Notes: generated by a model from the letters alone, not told the origin. 64,000 nt of DNA from Pedobacter cryoconitis (GCF_014200595.1 NZ_JACHCG010000002.1:1-64000); one strand, 5' to 3'. Numbered from the stretch's first letter, positions 49,618-59,080 are shown. Program-made: numbers and translations.

Positions 49618-50604
49618 TTAAATTGATAAAACTTTAGTCATTTCCAAAAGATCACTTTCTAATTTAAAACTATGCTCTGTCAACGCTTCGTCTAAGCTGG
49701 TTAACCGGATATCATTGCCACGTAAGCCTACCATCTGCTGTGTACTGCCTTTCAGCAATTCATTTACAGCGGCATAACCTAAACGGCTCCCTAAAATCCT
49801 GTCAAAACTGCTCGGGCTTCCGCCACGTTGCAAGTGTCCTAATATAGTGACCTTTGTGTCATAATGATTGAACTTTTCTTTAACATGTTTCGCAATGTCA
49901 TATGCGCCACCTTGTTTATGCCCTTCGGACACAATTACAATGCTGGACGATTTTTTTGTTGCTGCTCCGATTTCCAATTGTTTAATCAGTTCATCAAGAC
50001 TTGTTGCTTTCTCAGGCAGCAAGACAGCTTCAGCTCCACAGGCAATAGCACTCCTTAAAGCGATACAACCCGAATCCCGGCCCATTACTTCTACAAAAAA
50101 TAAACGGTCATGCGAATCCGCAGTATCCCTGATCTTATCTATGGCTTCAATAACTGTGTTAATCGCAGTATCATAGCCTAAAGTAAAATCGGAACCGTAT
50201 AAATCATTGTCGATCGTACCAGGAATGGCAATTACATTGATATGATGTCTTTGTGCAAAACGACGGGCCCCGGTAAAAGTACCATCTCCGCCAATCACAA
50301 CAAGGGCATCTATTTGGTGCAATTTCAGGTTTTCATAAGCAAGGTCCATTCCTTCATCGGTTTTAAACTCTAAACAGCGTGCTGTTTTAAGTACTGTTCC
50401 GCCTAAATGGATGATATTGCTCACTGAACGGGCGTCCATAGGAATAATATTGTTAGTTATTAATCCTTGATAACCTTGCAAAACTCCAAACATATTTATA
50501 CCATTGTAAATACCGGTACGTACTACTGCTCTGATGCATGCGTTCATTCCGGGAGCGTCACCCCCAGATGTCAATACAGCGATATTTTTGATATTTGGTT
50601 TCAT
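49618..50604 (-). CDS. pfkA: 6-phosphofructokinase
   Basis: A 328-residue ATP-dependent kinase making fructose-1,6-bisphosphate, the committing step of glycolysis. ATP-binding LTSGGDAPGMNACIRAVVR, VVIGGDGTFTGARRFA with the GGDGT form of ATP-using enzymes, PGTIDNDLYGSD with the catalytic aspartate, EVMGRDSGCIALR and GHLQRGGSPSSFDRIL are all present. It heads the operon pfkA-BadF-gap and faces a Nudix regulator across a 117-base gap containing a palindrome. Confidence 0.97.
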   Translation of the reverse strand: MKPNIKNIAVLTSGGDAPGMNACIRAVVRTGIYNGINMFGVLQGYQGLITNNIIPMDARSVSNIIHLGGTVLKTARCLEFKTDEGMDLAYENLKLHQIDALVVIGGDGTFTGARRFAQRHHINVIAIPGTIDNDLYGSDFTLGYDTAINTVIEAIDKIRDTADSHDRLFFVEVMGRDSGCIALRSAIACGAEAVLLPEKATSLDELIKQLEIGAATKKSSSIVIVSEGHKQGGAYDIAKHVKEKFNHYDTKVTILGHLQRGGSPSSFDRILGSRLGYAAVNELLKGSTQQMVGLRGNDIRLTSLDEALTEHSFKLESDLLEMTKVLSI

Positions 50605-50616
50605 CTGTTTATATTA

Positions 50617-50641
50617 CGAATATACCGTGTAGATATTACAC
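50617..50641. promoter_or_regulatory. Palindromic operator candidate and pfkA promoter
   Basis: The inverted repeat GTGTA-GATAT-TACAC spans 50627-50641, directly upstream of a minus-strand -7-like TATATTCG (50624-50617, 7 of 8 matches). A protein bound here would cover the region between -33 and -7 of pfkA. The neighbouring Nudix-type regulator is the natural candidate; that link is inference. Confidence 0.4.
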
Positions 50642-50721
50642 TAAGTAATTTATTTTGATTTATTTTATGTAAATCGCAAACAAGTATATTAATTTGCTTT
50701 AGTTTTTAAAAATTTAATGTT

Positions 50722-51411
50722 TTGAAAGAAGTCTTACCACAGCTTAATTCCACCTTCTCAATTGATTGTGTTTTGTTCGGATTTGATGAAGGAGAATTAA
50801 AAGTTCTGCTGATTGAAAGGAATGAAGAACCTTTTAAAGATTGGTGGGCCCTTCCGGGGTATCTTGTCAATGAGAACGAAAGTCTGGATCAGTCCGCGGC
50901 CCGTATCTTGCACGAACTCACGGGGATAGAGAATGTCTACATGGAACAGTTTTATACTTTTGGTGATGTAGGCCGTCACCCTCAGGGAAGAATTATATCC
51001 GTAGCTTATTATGCAATGTTGCGATTGGGAGGGGATAAAGCTCTTAAGCCAATCAGTAATTATGCGAAGCAAGCGCACTGGATTAATGTCAAGGATTTAC
51101 CTCCACTGGCATTTGACCATCAAAAAATATTTGATCAGGGACTTGAAAAAATAAAAAGAAGGATCAAGCATCAGCCAATTGCTTTTGAATTACTTCCGGA
51201 GAAATTCACTTTGACACAGTTACAAAATGTGTATGAAGTGATCCTGGGCAAGAAACTGGATAAAAGGAATTTCAGGAAAAAGATGCTCAGTTTTAATGTT
51301 TTGAAGGATCTGAATGAAAAGCAAAAAGGAGTTTCGTTCCGTGCGGCGACCTTGTACCGTTTTGATAAAAGAAAATATGGAAAGTTATTTGGAAAAGAAA
51401 TCTCCTTTTAA
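50722..51411 (+). CDS. Nudix-domain transcriptional regulator (NrtR/AraR-like)
   Basis: A 229-residue protein with an N-terminal Nudix fold (about 1-145, FSIDCVLFGFDEGELKVLLI) and a C-terminal winged helix (about 155-225, FTLTQLQNVYEVILGKKLDKRNFRKKM). The Nudix box is degenerate: the REUxEE core reads RILHEL, losing catalytic glutamates, as in NrtR/AraR-type regulators where the domain senses a ligand instead of hydrolysing one. The start is TTG (LKEVLPQLNSTFSID); no in-frame ATG lies near. It is divergent from pfkA and upstream of a BadF sugar kinase, so control of sugar catabolism is likely. Confidence 0.88.
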   Translation: MKEVLPQLNSTFSIDCVLFGFDEGELKVLLIERNEEPFKDWWALPGYLVNENESLDQSAARILHELTGIENVYMEQFYTFGDVGRHPQGRIISVAYYAMLRLGGDKALKPISNYAKQAHWINVKDLPPLAFDHQKIFDQGLEKIKRRIKHQPIAFELLPEKFTLTQLQNVYEVILGKKLDKRNFRKKMLSFNVLKDLNEKQKGVSFRAATLYRFDKRKYGKLFGKEISF

Positions 51412-51438
51412 ATTTCTCTCTGTCCTGTTTTAACATAA

Positions 51439-51470
51439 AAAAATCCCGGTTATTGATAACCGGGATTTTT
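51439..51470. terminator. Bidirectional terminator
   Basis: A perfect 15-bp stem (AAAAATCCCGGTTAT / ATAACCGGGATTTTT) lies between the convergent Nudix regulator and BadF kinase genes, with T runs on both strands. Confidence 0.93.
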
Positions 51471-51489
51471 AATATTGTTTGTTTTTTTT

Positions 51490-52353
51490 CTATTTGAGAC
51501 TTCTGGCTGGTTGCATATGGTAATCAACAAGATCATCTATAGGAGAACGGATAATTTTTCCTACGCCCATTTCGTACCTGTCTGCAACAATACTTAAAAT
51601 ATCTCTGAAGCTATAACCTACAGAACCTACACAGTTCAGGCTATATTCTTTATAGTTAGGGTAGTGAATAACCAGATTTTCAAAAAATGCTGTAAAAGCA
51701 TATTCAACTGTAGAGAATGCATAATCCTCGTAGTTATCTTTGAAATCATACAAGAATTTACTAAATCCTGCACAAAAACGGTTTGGAAGAGGTTTGTTGT
51801 AAATATGATCAAAAATATCTTCGTTCGTTAAAGCGAAGTTATCATAAAAACTCTCTCTCAGGCCTTTAGGCATGTAACCTTTCATGTAATCACCAAGGAT
51901 ACGTTTACCAATATAGCAACCGCTGCCTTCATCTCCTAAGAAATATCCCAGAGAGTCAATGTTTAAAGAGATATCACTTCCGTCATAAAGACATGAGTTT
52001 GTACCTGTACCTAAGATTGCGGCAAAACCTGGTTCATCACCCAGTAATGCTCTGCAAGAAGCCAGTAAATCATGGCCAATAAAGATGATTGCATTAGGGA
52101 AAACCTGTCCCATAGCATCCGCTACAATTTTTTTATTCGCGTCAGTTGAACAACCTGCGCCATAATAATATACTTCTGTTAGCTTATCTGCCTCTAAATG
52201 ATCTGGTAAAGATTTTTTTAAAGATTCAACGATATAATCTGTACGGGAAAAATACGGATTGTAACCTTCGGTATTAAAATGAATTTTTCTACCAGCTTCA
52301 TTAATTAAGCACCAATTGGTTTTGGTTGAACCACCATCTGCAATAACTATCAT
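51490..52353 (-). CDS. BadF/BadG-type N-acetylglucosamine kinase-like protein
   Basis: A 287-residue ASKHA-fold sugar kinase, probably acting on N-acetylglucosamine or a related amino sugar. Phosphate-1 VIADGGSTKTNW, catalytic Asp in FIGHDLLASCRA, phosphate-2 AILGTGTNSCLYDG and FLGDEGSGCYIGK are intact. The start was set at ATG 52353 (MIVIADGG), because the longer frame adds sixteen residues before the first strand with no homology. Its nearest relative in the window is the degenerate paralogue in the pfkA operon. It is separated from its left neighbour by a strong terminator. Confidence 0.88.
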   Translation of the reverse strand: MIVIADGGSTKTNWCLINEAGRKIHFNTEGYNPYFSRTDYIVESLKKSLPDHLEADKLTEVYYYGAGCSTDANKKIVADAMGQVFPNAIIFIGHDLLASCRALLGDEPGFAAILGTGTNSCLYDGSDISLNIDSLGYFLGDEGSGCYIGKRILGDYMKGYMPKGLRESFYDNFALTNEDIFDHIYNKPLPNRFCAGFSKFLYDFKDNYEDYAFSTVEYAFTAFFENLVIHYPNYKEYSLNCVGSVGYSFRDILSIVADRYEMGVGKIIRSPIDDLVDYHMQPARSLK

Positions 52354-52859
52354 CTTAATTTGTTTTTTTTGGGGTAAAAGTAAATATTCCTGACACTTCA
52401 AACATGTTTTTTTCCATTTTCAGTTTTTTTTTCTGATTCCTGCGTTTATCCTTGTAAGTTATTTTTCAATTTTATTATTATTCCTTCTATTTACTAGCTG
52501 TTAGCCTTCCCAATTCAAATATCTTCTTCCCTATGCTTCTTCGTAAACCGCAAATATTCAGGTCTTAAGCCTTCGTAATTAAGATATTGTTAAATTAACA
52601 CTAAGATAAAATTACACTAGTTATTTTAAATTCCAAATTTTAATATTTTATCGGGGAGAACAAATGTCATAATATTCTTTTAAAATACCCAATCATTCAA
52701 TTTTAAAACACTCATAAAGAGCAATTAAAGAATTTTATGTGGTATTTAACGAACACACGAATAAAAATACTTTGATGTGAGCTGTAATTGTGATAATTTC
52801 ACCTTTAAGGATTAAAAGAAGCGCAAAAAACTAAAATTGTATGCTGTCCTGTTTTTTCT
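52354..52859. other. 506-base AT-rich intergenic region
   Basis: This region lies between the start of the BadF kinase (minus) and the start of ltaE (plus), so it should hold two divergent promoters. It is strongly AT-rich. An ATACTTTG sequence near 52770 is a one-base-short version of TAnnTTTG. I see no open frame of note, no RNA gene and no clear terminator. Confidence 0.5.
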
Positions 52860-53900
52860 ATGCAAAATAAAATAGATTTTAGAAGTGATACCGTAACTAT
52901 ACCCACACCAGAAATGATCGCTGCGATGATGACCGCAAAAGTTGGTGATGATGTATATGGAGAAGATGAAACCGTAGCTGCACTTGAAAGTAAATTATCC
53001 AGGCTTTTTAATATGGAAGCCGGACTTTTTTGTCCTTCGGGAACAATGACAAACCAGATCGCAATCAAATGTTTTACTCAGCCTATGGATGAAGTGATAT
53101 GCGATCAGACTGCTCATGTTTACCGGTACGAAGGCGGAGGGATTGCTTTTCATTCGGGAGCATCGGTCAGATTACTGAACGGGCCAAGAGGGATTTTAAG
53201 CCCCGAACTCATCAGCCCGGAAATTAATGAAGATAATATCCATTATCCGGATTCAAGTTTAGTTGTTCTGGAAAATACCGTGAATAAAGGGGGAGGGGCC
53301 TGTTACACGCTGGAACAGATTGCGCCAATTGCGGAATTATGTAAAAGTAAAGGGTTGAAACTTCATTTAGATGGGGCAAGGATATTTAATGCACTGGTTA
53401 AAACCGGGGATGCTGCGGAAGATTACGGACAGTATTTTGATGGGATTTCTATCTGTCTTTCCAAAGGACTGGGGGCACCGGTAGGCTCCGTATTGTTAGG
53501 TACTAAAGAAACTATCCACAAGGCAAACAAGATCCGTAAAGCATTTGGCGGCGGAATGCGACAGGCAGGTTTTCTTGCTGCTGCGGGTATTTATGCATTG
53601 GATCACCATGTTGTAAGGCTTGCTGAAGATCATCTGCATGCACAGTTACTGGCTGATGCTTTGAGCGCTGCTGATTTTGTAGCTGCTGTGATGCCTGTTG
53701 AAACAAATATTGTAATTTTTAAAATAGCTGAAAGTTATACGACAGCAAGTGTATTGGACAGTTTGATCAAAAGCGGGATTTTATGCGGTGCTACTGGCCC
53801 GGATACCTTAAGGTTTGTGACGCATTTGAATACAGATGCCAATCAGATTGCACGGGCTGTCCAGTTGATCAAAGAACTGAAACCAGTGAAAAAATCCTAA
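52860..53900 (+). CDS. ltaE: Low-specificity threonine aldolase
   Basis: A 346-residue PLP enzyme that cleaves threonine or allo-threonine to glycine and acetaldehyde. IDFRSDTVTIPTPEM is the family start, followed by GDDVYGEDETV, LFCPSGTMTNQ, LHLDGARIFNA and the PLP lysine Lys202 in SICLSKGLGAPVGS. It is first in a tight group with accC (10 bases on) and ribE. Confidence 0.94.
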   Translation: MQNKIDFRSDTVTIPTPEMIAAMMTAKVGDDVYGEDETVAALESKLSRLFNMEAGLFCPSGTMTNQIAIKCFTQPMDEVICDQTAHVYRYEGGGIAFHSGASVRLLNGPRGILSPELISPEINEDNIHYPDSSLVVLENTVNKGGGACYTLEQIAPIAELCKSKGLKLHLDGARIFNALVKTGDAAEDYGQYFDGISICLSKGLGAPVGSVLLGTKETIHKANKIRKAFGGGMRQAGFLAAAGIYALDHHVVRLAEDHLHAQLLADALSAADFVAAVMPVETNIVIFKIAESYTTASVLDSLIKSGILCGATGPDTLRFVTHLNTDANQIARAVQLIKELKPVKKS

Positions 53901-53910
53901 ACAGATCGAT

Positions 53911-55395
53911 ATGAAGAAGATTTTAATTGCCAACAGGGGGGAGATTGCTTTGCGTATTATGCGCTCTGCAAAGGAAATGGGTATTTTGACAGTCGCTGTG
54001 TTCTCAGAGGCTGATAGAGAGGCGCTGCATGTACGTTATGCAGATGAAGCAATTTTTATAGGGCCAGCCCCGGCAAGTCAATCTTATTTAGCCGGTCAGA
54101 AAATCATTGATGCTTGTTTACTGACAGGTGCAGAAGCGATCCATCCCGGGTATGGGTTTTTATCAGAGAATGCAGAGTTTGCGGGAATGGTGAAGGAGGC
54201 AGGTCTGATTTTAATTGGCCCCTCACCCGAGGCAATGGCTATTATGGGGAATAAATTGTCTGCAAAAGCTGCTGCGCTGAAATATCAGATCCCTATGGTT
54301 CCTGGAACTGAAGAAGCAATTACTGATATTGAAGAGGCGAAACGCAGAGCACAGGAAGTTGGTTTCCCAATACTGATCAAAGCCGCCGCTGGTGGTGGTG
54401 GAAAAGGAATGCGGATTGTAGAAGAACTTGCTGCTTTTGAAGAGCAGATGCAATTGGCAGTGAGTGAAGCGAAATCGGCATTTGGTGATGGCGCAGTGTT
54501 TATAGAAAGATATGTGTCCTCTCCCAGGCATATAGAAATACAGGTTTTAGGTGATAATTATGGAAATATTGTCCACTTGTTTGAAAGGGAGTGTTCTATT
54601 CAGAGAAGGCATCAAAAGGTGATTGAAGAAGCGCCTTCCAGTGTACTCAGTCCTGAAATCAGGGCGGAAATGGGTAAATGTGCTGTGGATGTAGCGAGAT
54701 CTGTTAATTATACAGGTGCGGGGACAGTAGAGTTTATTCTGGATGAGAATCTTGATTTCTTTTTTCTGGAAATGAATACCCGTTTACAAGTAGAACATCC
54801 GGTGACAGAATTGATCACGGGATTGGATTTGGTTAAAGAACAAATAAAAATAGCCAGAGGTGAAAAGTTAAGCTATAGCCAGGAAGATTTAAAAATCAAT
54901 GGCCACGCGATAGAACTCAGGGTTTATGCGGAAGATCCTCAGCACAATTTCCTTCCGGATATTGGTGTTTTGAAAACTTACCGTACACCAAAAGGCAACG
55001 GAGTAAGGGTAGATGATGGGTTTGAACAGGGAATGGAAATTCCTGTGTATTATGACCCTATGATCGCCAAGCTGATTACTTTTGGTGCAGACCGCAAAGA
55101 GGCTATTGCGAGAATGCGCAGGGCGATTTCAGAATATGACATTACAGGCATTCAAACTACTTTGAACTTTGGTAAATTTGTAATGGAACATGAGGCGTTT
55201 ACTTCCGGAAATTTTGATACCCATTTCGTTGGTAAATACTTCAATCCCGAAAACAAGGAAGATACAGACGAAGATGAAGCCCTGATTGCGGCAATAGTCG
55301 CGTTGAAAAGCCTGAAGAAAAAAAATAGTTCTGCTGTGAGCATAGCAGCAGAAGGAACATCGAGCAACTGGCTTAAAAACCGGACAAAATATTAA
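53911..55395 (+). CDS. accC: Biotin carboxylase subunit
   Basis: A 494-residue ATP-grasp enzyme that carboxylates biotin on a carrier protein. KILIANRGEIALRIMRSAKEMG, HPGYGFLSENAEFA, AAAGGGGKGMRIV, ECSIQRRHQKVIEEAPS, EMNTRLQVEHPVTE and the C-terminal YDPMIAKLI region are present. It is about 45 residues longer than E. coli AccC, with a lysine-rich end resembling carboxylase subunits of acyl-CoA carboxylases. No biotin carrier (accB) or carboxyltransferase gene is nearby, so its complex partner must lie elsewhere. It sits between ltaE and ribE with gaps of 10 and 5 bases. Confidence 0.93.
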   Translation: MKKILIANRGEIALRIMRSAKEMGILTVAVFSEADREALHVRYADEAIFIGPAPASQSYLAGQKIIDACLLTGAEAIHPGYGFLSENAEFAGMVKEAGLILIGPSPEAMAIMGNKLSAKAAALKYQIPMVPGTEEAITDIEEAKRRAQEVGFPILIKAAAGGGGKGMRIVEELAAFEEQMQLAVSEAKSAFGDGAVFIERYVSSPRHIEIQVLGDNYGNIVHLFERECSIQRRHQKVIEEAPSSVLSPEIRAEMGKCAVDVARSVNYTGAGTVEFILDENLDFFFLEMNTRLQVEHPVTELITGLDLVKEQIKIARGEKLSYSQEDLKINGHAIELRVYAEDPQHNFLPDIGVLKTYRTPKGNGVRVDDGFEQGMEIPVYYDPMIAKLITFGADRKEAIARMRRAISEYDITGIQTTLNFGKFVMEHEAFTSGNFDTHFVGKYFNPENKEDTDEDEALIAAIVALKSLKKKNSSAVSIAAEGTSSNWLKNRTKY

Positions 55396-55400
55396 AATTT

Positions 55401-55985
55401 ATGTTTACAGGAATTATTGAAACACTAGGTACAGTAAAAGAGATTGTAGCAGAAGGAACAAATCTTCATTTTACAATCGAATCTGCACTGAGTAATGAAT
55501 TGAAAATTGATCAGAGTGTATCTCATAACGGCGTATGTTTAACTGTTGTGGCATTAAATGATACGACCCATACGGTTACGGCTATTCAGGAGACACTGGA
55601 AAAAAGTAACCTTCAACACCTCAGTGAAGGGATGAAAGTGAATCTGGAGCGTTGTATGCAGATGAACGGACGCCTGGACGGACATATAGTACAGGGGCAT
55701 GTAGACCAGACTGCGGTATGTGTGCTGAGAGAAGAACTGGATGGCAGCTGGGAATACCGTTTTAAATATGATAGCAGCAAAGGCAATGTAACGGTTGAAA
55801 AGGGATCTGTTTGTATTAACGGAATCAGCTTAACAGTGGTTAACTCTGCTGCTGATGAATTTTCTGTATTTATTATTCCTTATACTTTTGAACATACTAA
55901 TTTACAAGAAGTAAATACGGGGGACACGGTTAACCTTGAATTTGATATTATTGGTAAATATGTAGCAAGGTTGCTTCATAAATAA
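55401..55985 (+). CDS. ribE: Riboflavin synthase, alpha chain
   Basis: A 194-residue enzyme that dismutates two 6,7-dimethyl-8-ribityllumazine molecules to riboflavin. MFTGIIETLGTVKEI is the typical N-terminus. The two homologous lumazine-binding barrels show SVSHNGVCLTVV and then GSVCINGISLTVV, and GHIVQGHVDQ lies at their junction. No FMN riboswitch is visible upstream; the gene is embedded in the ltaE-accC unit. Confidence 0.96.
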   Translation: MFTGIIETLGTVKEIVAEGTNLHFTIESALSNELKIDQSVSHNGVCLTVVALNDTTHTVTAIQETLEKSNLQHLSEGMKVNLERCMQMNGRLDGHIVQGHVDQTAVCVLREELDGSWEYRFKYDSSKGNVTVEKGSVCINGISLTVVNSAADEFSVFIIPYTFEHTNLQEVNTGDTVNLEFDIIGKYVARLLHK

Positions 55986-56138
55986 GTGGTTTGATTTTTT
56001 GATTTTAAAACTAAAATCCCTTATGTCGTTGTTTATCTTACGTTTATCCCATTTTCCGGAAGGACTTGAAATCTATGGCAAGGTAATTGGTTACTACTTA
56101 TTGTAAATAATTACAGCAGAATATAAAAATTTAGTCAT

Positions 56139-56438
56139 ATGGATACTTTAAAAAAGTTTGAATTAATGGAGAAGATTGTAAGAGAATTAGAAGACTTACA
56201 ACATTCGCAACAAGCAATTATTCAAAAAATCGGCAAGATTGAAGTAGATAATATTGAATTAGGAGATAAAAAATTAGATAAAGATTTACCAGATATGCAT
56301 CAGCGTGTTGCTGATAACCTGGATACAATTGTGGGGATATTAGCTTATTTTGCTGATAAAACTCAAAACTTTGGTAACAAGAATAATGTTGAGGTGCTTA
56401 AAGAAAAGCAAATCATCGATGAGGCGACAAAGGGTTAG
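56139..56438 (+). CDS. Conserved hypothetical protein
   Basis: A 99-residue, charged, mostly helical protein (MDTLKKFELMEKIVRELEDL...). A first helical part is followed by KKLDKDLPDMHQRVADNLDTIVGILAYFA and a polar tail. There are no membrane spans, signal peptide or cysteines. It is monocistronic, followed by a good terminator. I recognise no family. Confidence 0.65.
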   Translation: MDTLKKFELMEKIVRELEDLQHSQQAIIQKIGKIEVDNIELGDKKLDKDLPDMHQRVADNLDTIVGILAYFADKTQNFGNKNNVEVLKEKQIIDEATKG

Positions 56439-56457
56439 TAAACCTGATTGTTGTGTG

Positions 56458-56490
56458 AAAAAAGGGCTGTTTTTTAAACGGCCCTTTTTT
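56458..56490. terminator. Bidirectional terminator
   Basis: A stem with AAAAAAGGGC-TGTTT pairing to AAAC-GGCCCTTTTTT, with one wobble pair, lies between two convergent genes. Its right arm overlaps the stop codon of the histidine kinase. Confidence 0.9.
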
Positions 56491-58255
56491 ATGCCTGGTG
56501 TCTGGGAATTCGCAGGTTGAATAAAGTTCCTGTACCTAATTCGCTCTCAATGGTAATACTTCCTTCGTTACGCTCCATAAAATCCCAGCAAACCATTAAG
56601 CCGATTCCGGTACCTTTCTCATTTTGTGTGCCCCGGCTGGAGAAATTCTCTCCGTTAAAAATTTTCTGAATATTTTCGATTGCAATACCCACGCCGTTGT
56701 CCTGAATTTGTAAGCCTATGTATTCTGCATTAATGTAAGCAGCTGTAATGTTAATCTGACAATTTTCGTGGCAGAATTTGATTGCATTAATGATCAGGTT
56801 ACGAATCACAATCTGCATCATCAGCAAATCGGCATAAGCAACCAGATCATCTGTTAATTGCTGAACAATCTTTATCTTTTTTACTGACGCAGCTTTAAGA
56901 TGGTAACTAACTTCTGAACTAATCAGTTTTTTCAGGTCAAAAAGGTCTTTATTAATTCCATATCCTTTCAGCTGGCTTCTTGACCAATGCAGAATGTTTT
57001 CTAATAAATCAGTCGTATAAGAAATGTCTTTAGTCAGCGTAGGAGAAAGATCTTTAAATTCTTCTGCACTAATGGTATCATCAGAGGTCATTTTTAAGAC
57101 CTCAGCCAGATTCAGCAATGGCCCTCTGAGGTCATGTGCCATAATAGAAAATATCCGGTCTTTGAGTTGATTTAATTTTTGAAGTTCTTCTGCCTGACGC
57201 TGAGATTTTAAAGCTTCCTGCCTGGCATTCGTTAAATCCTGAAGTTTAATAATCGTTGCATTTCTATTGAGCTTGTTTTCATTTAAAAAACAAACATCTG
57301 CTTCCAGATCAAATACGCCGTTTGCCGTATGTACCAGTAACTCTACTTTCCCGGACTCTTGCTGATTGAGCAGATCCAGCAATTCTGGCTGGTATTGCAG
57401 CAATTCATTCACATCTTTACCAATAATTTTGTCTGCGTGATAGACACTGATATATTTCTTAAAGGCAGAGTTATAATCGATAACCCGGTTGCGGTGATCC
57501 AGCACCATGAATCCGTCTCCCATCAGCTCCAGAACTTTTTCTCTGGCAACGGGCAGTACATTCAATAGTTTAAATCTATAAATCGCTATAAAAATCAGAA
57601 AGGTAGAGACCTGAAAAGCGAAAGGAGTGATATCCAGGTTTGGAATTGGCCTTAAGCCGATTAAATAAGAGAAATTCGCTATCCATGGAAGCATTGCTGC
57701 GGTCAGGATAACCCTGTTTTGTTTTTTATAAACACGGTCAGAACGCCTGAATTTTTTAACCAGAAAATAGTTTCCGACGATCAGCAGTGCATAAAAATAA
57801 CAGATGAAAAAATAAAAGGCAATTCCAGGAACGATTTTAAGCATAGGAAAGCTTCCGCTGTAATCAACACTGACCTTTTTATAATGCAGGTGATGCAGAT
57901 TATTAGTCCAGACCAGCAGTAGGTACAGGACAGGGACAGCAGTGATCAGAAACTGATTACCTGGTTTTTTTAACCATTTTTCTTTTCCTGCCAGATCTAA
58001 ACAGAATAAAAACCAGTAAAAAGGAACAGCCACAATACCCAGGTATTCAACGTCAATGAGCATCTTCATGTGCTCTAACGTTTTGCTGGCCAGCTCAAAG
58101 CCATAAGCCAGAGACCAGACTGAATTAGACAACATCAGGTAGCCTACCCAACGGACTGTACCTTTTTCATTACTTAAGATATATCCGGAAAGCAGAAGGG
58201 TAATAATGCCAGAAATAATCAGGCTTAATGCATAGAGGTTAAAATCTAAATCCAT
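56489..58255 (-). CDS. Sensor histidine kinase with 7TM and PAS domains
   Basis: A 588-residue hybrid of an N-terminal seven-helix membrane domain (about 1-225, histidine-kinase 7TM type), a PAS domain (about 235-345, GDGFMVLDHRNRVIDYNSAF) and a HisKA domain with the phospho-accepting histidine in IFSIMAHDLRGPLLNLAEV. The HATPase domain shows VIRNLIINAIKFC, DNGVGI and GTGIGLMVCWDF. There is no response regulator gene beside it, so it is an orphan kinase. The signal is unknown. Confidence 0.93.
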   Translation of the reverse strand: MDLDFNLYALSLIISGIITLLLSGYILSNEKGTVRWVGYLMLSNSVWSLAYGFELASKTLEHMKMLIDVEYLGIVAVPFYWFLFCLDLAGKEKWLKKPGNQFLITAVPVLYLLLVWTNNLHHLHYKKVSVDYSGSFPMLKIVPGIAFYFFICYFYALLIVGNYFLVKKFRRSDRVYKKQNRVILTAAMLPWIANFSYLIGLRPIPNLDITPFAFQVSTFLIFIAIYRFKLLNVLPVAREKVLELMGDGFMVLDHRNRVIDYNSAFKKYISVYHADKIIGKDVNELLQYQPELLDLLNQQESGKVELLVHTANGVFDLEADVCFLNENKLNRNATIIKLQDLTNARQEALKSQRQAEELQKLNQLKDRIFSIMAHDLRGPLLNLAEVLKMTSDDTISAEEFKDLSPTLTKDISYTTDLLENILHWSRSQLKGYGINKDLFDLKKLISSEVSYHLKAASVKKIKIVQQLTDDLVAYADLLMMQIVIRNLIINAIKFCHENCQINITAAYINAEYIGLQIQDNGVGIAIENIQKIFNGENFSSRGTQNEKGTGIGLMVCWDFMERNEGSITIESELGTGTLFNLRIPRHQA

Positions 58256-58427
58256 TAGAAAACTGATTGCAGCATAAGGTTCGGGAGCATAAACAAAGCT
58301 ATGAAATAACGTGCGATTAATTTAAATTGACGTAATTTAGTTTGCAAAAAAAATAATCCTAATTTTACTCCATATAAAAGCCATATTGTGCTTGATTACC
58401 TTTAAAATAACAAACAAATAAAAATTT

Positions 58428-59027
58428 ATGAAAAAAATTGTTCTATTCTCATTGTTTATCTGCTTTAGCGCAGTAGCTTTTGGCCAGATACTGCCATCTT
58501 TTCAATTTGGTGTTAAAGGAGGAGCCAATCTTTCTAAATTAAGTACCCACAATACATTTAGCAGTGATAACTCAGCGGGTTATTATGCAGGTGTTTGGGC
58601 CAGAATCGGAGCAGCAGGGATACATTTTCAACCGGAGCTTTATTTGTCAGGTAAAAACACGACAATGGTGAGCAACGATCCTGCATTTGCTGGTCAGGAA
58701 AACAAAGTTAAATTTACAAGTCTTGATGTGCCTTTATTGATTGGTACTAAAATTGGTGCGGCTGGTATCGGAGTGCGTTTAAATACAGGTCCTGTAGTTT
58801 CATTTATTTTGGATGATAAACAATCTTTTGGTGCTGCTACGAGTAATATTTTTAGTGGTGATTTCAAAAAACAAGCTGTTGCATGGCAGTTTGGTGCTGG
58901 TTTAGATCTTGGTAAATTAGGTGTAGACCTTAGATATGAGGCTGGTATTACCAAATTGGGAAAACAAAACTATGATGGCCAGAGATTAAACTTATTTACT
59001 TTAGGATTGGCACTTAAACTTTTTTAA
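58428..59027 (+). CDS. Outer-membrane beta-barrel protein (PorT-like)
   Basis: A 199-residue protein with a signal peptide (MKKIVLFSLFICFSAVAFGQ) and alternating-hydrophobicity strands: FGVKGGANLSKL, YYAGVWARIG, IHFQPELYLSG, LDVPLLIGTKIG and a final FTLGLALKLF. This matches the short outer-membrane beta-barrel family common in Bacteroidota. Its role is unknown. It is followed by a very strong hairpin terminator. Confidence 0.85.
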   Translation: MKKIVLFSLFICFSAVAFGQILPSFQFGVKGGANLSKLSTHNTFSSDNSAGYYAGVWARIGAAGIHFQPELYLSGKNTTMVSNDPAFAGQENKVKFTSLDVPLLIGTKIGAAGIGVRLNTGPVVSFILDDKQSFGAATSNIFSGDFKKQAVAWQFGAGLDLGKLGVDLRYEAGITKLGKQNYDGQRLNLFTLGLALKLF

Positions 59028-59080
59028 GCCCGGAATTTATTGAGTAAAACGATTAGCAGTCCTTTAAAGTCCTGCTATGC

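Noticed and set aside
52354..52859. A small RNA or riboswitch in the AT-rich gap before ltaE
   Set aside because: No stable hairpin, terminator or known aptamer pattern was found in it.
55395..55401. An FMN riboswitch for ribE
   Set aside because: Only five bases separate ribE from accC, and no RFN-element sequence is present upstream of the operon.
56023..56106. A 27-codon frame (MSLFILRLSHFPEG...) between ribE and the next gene
   Set aside because: Too short to judge, with no promoter or recognisable pattern; frames of this size are expected by chance.
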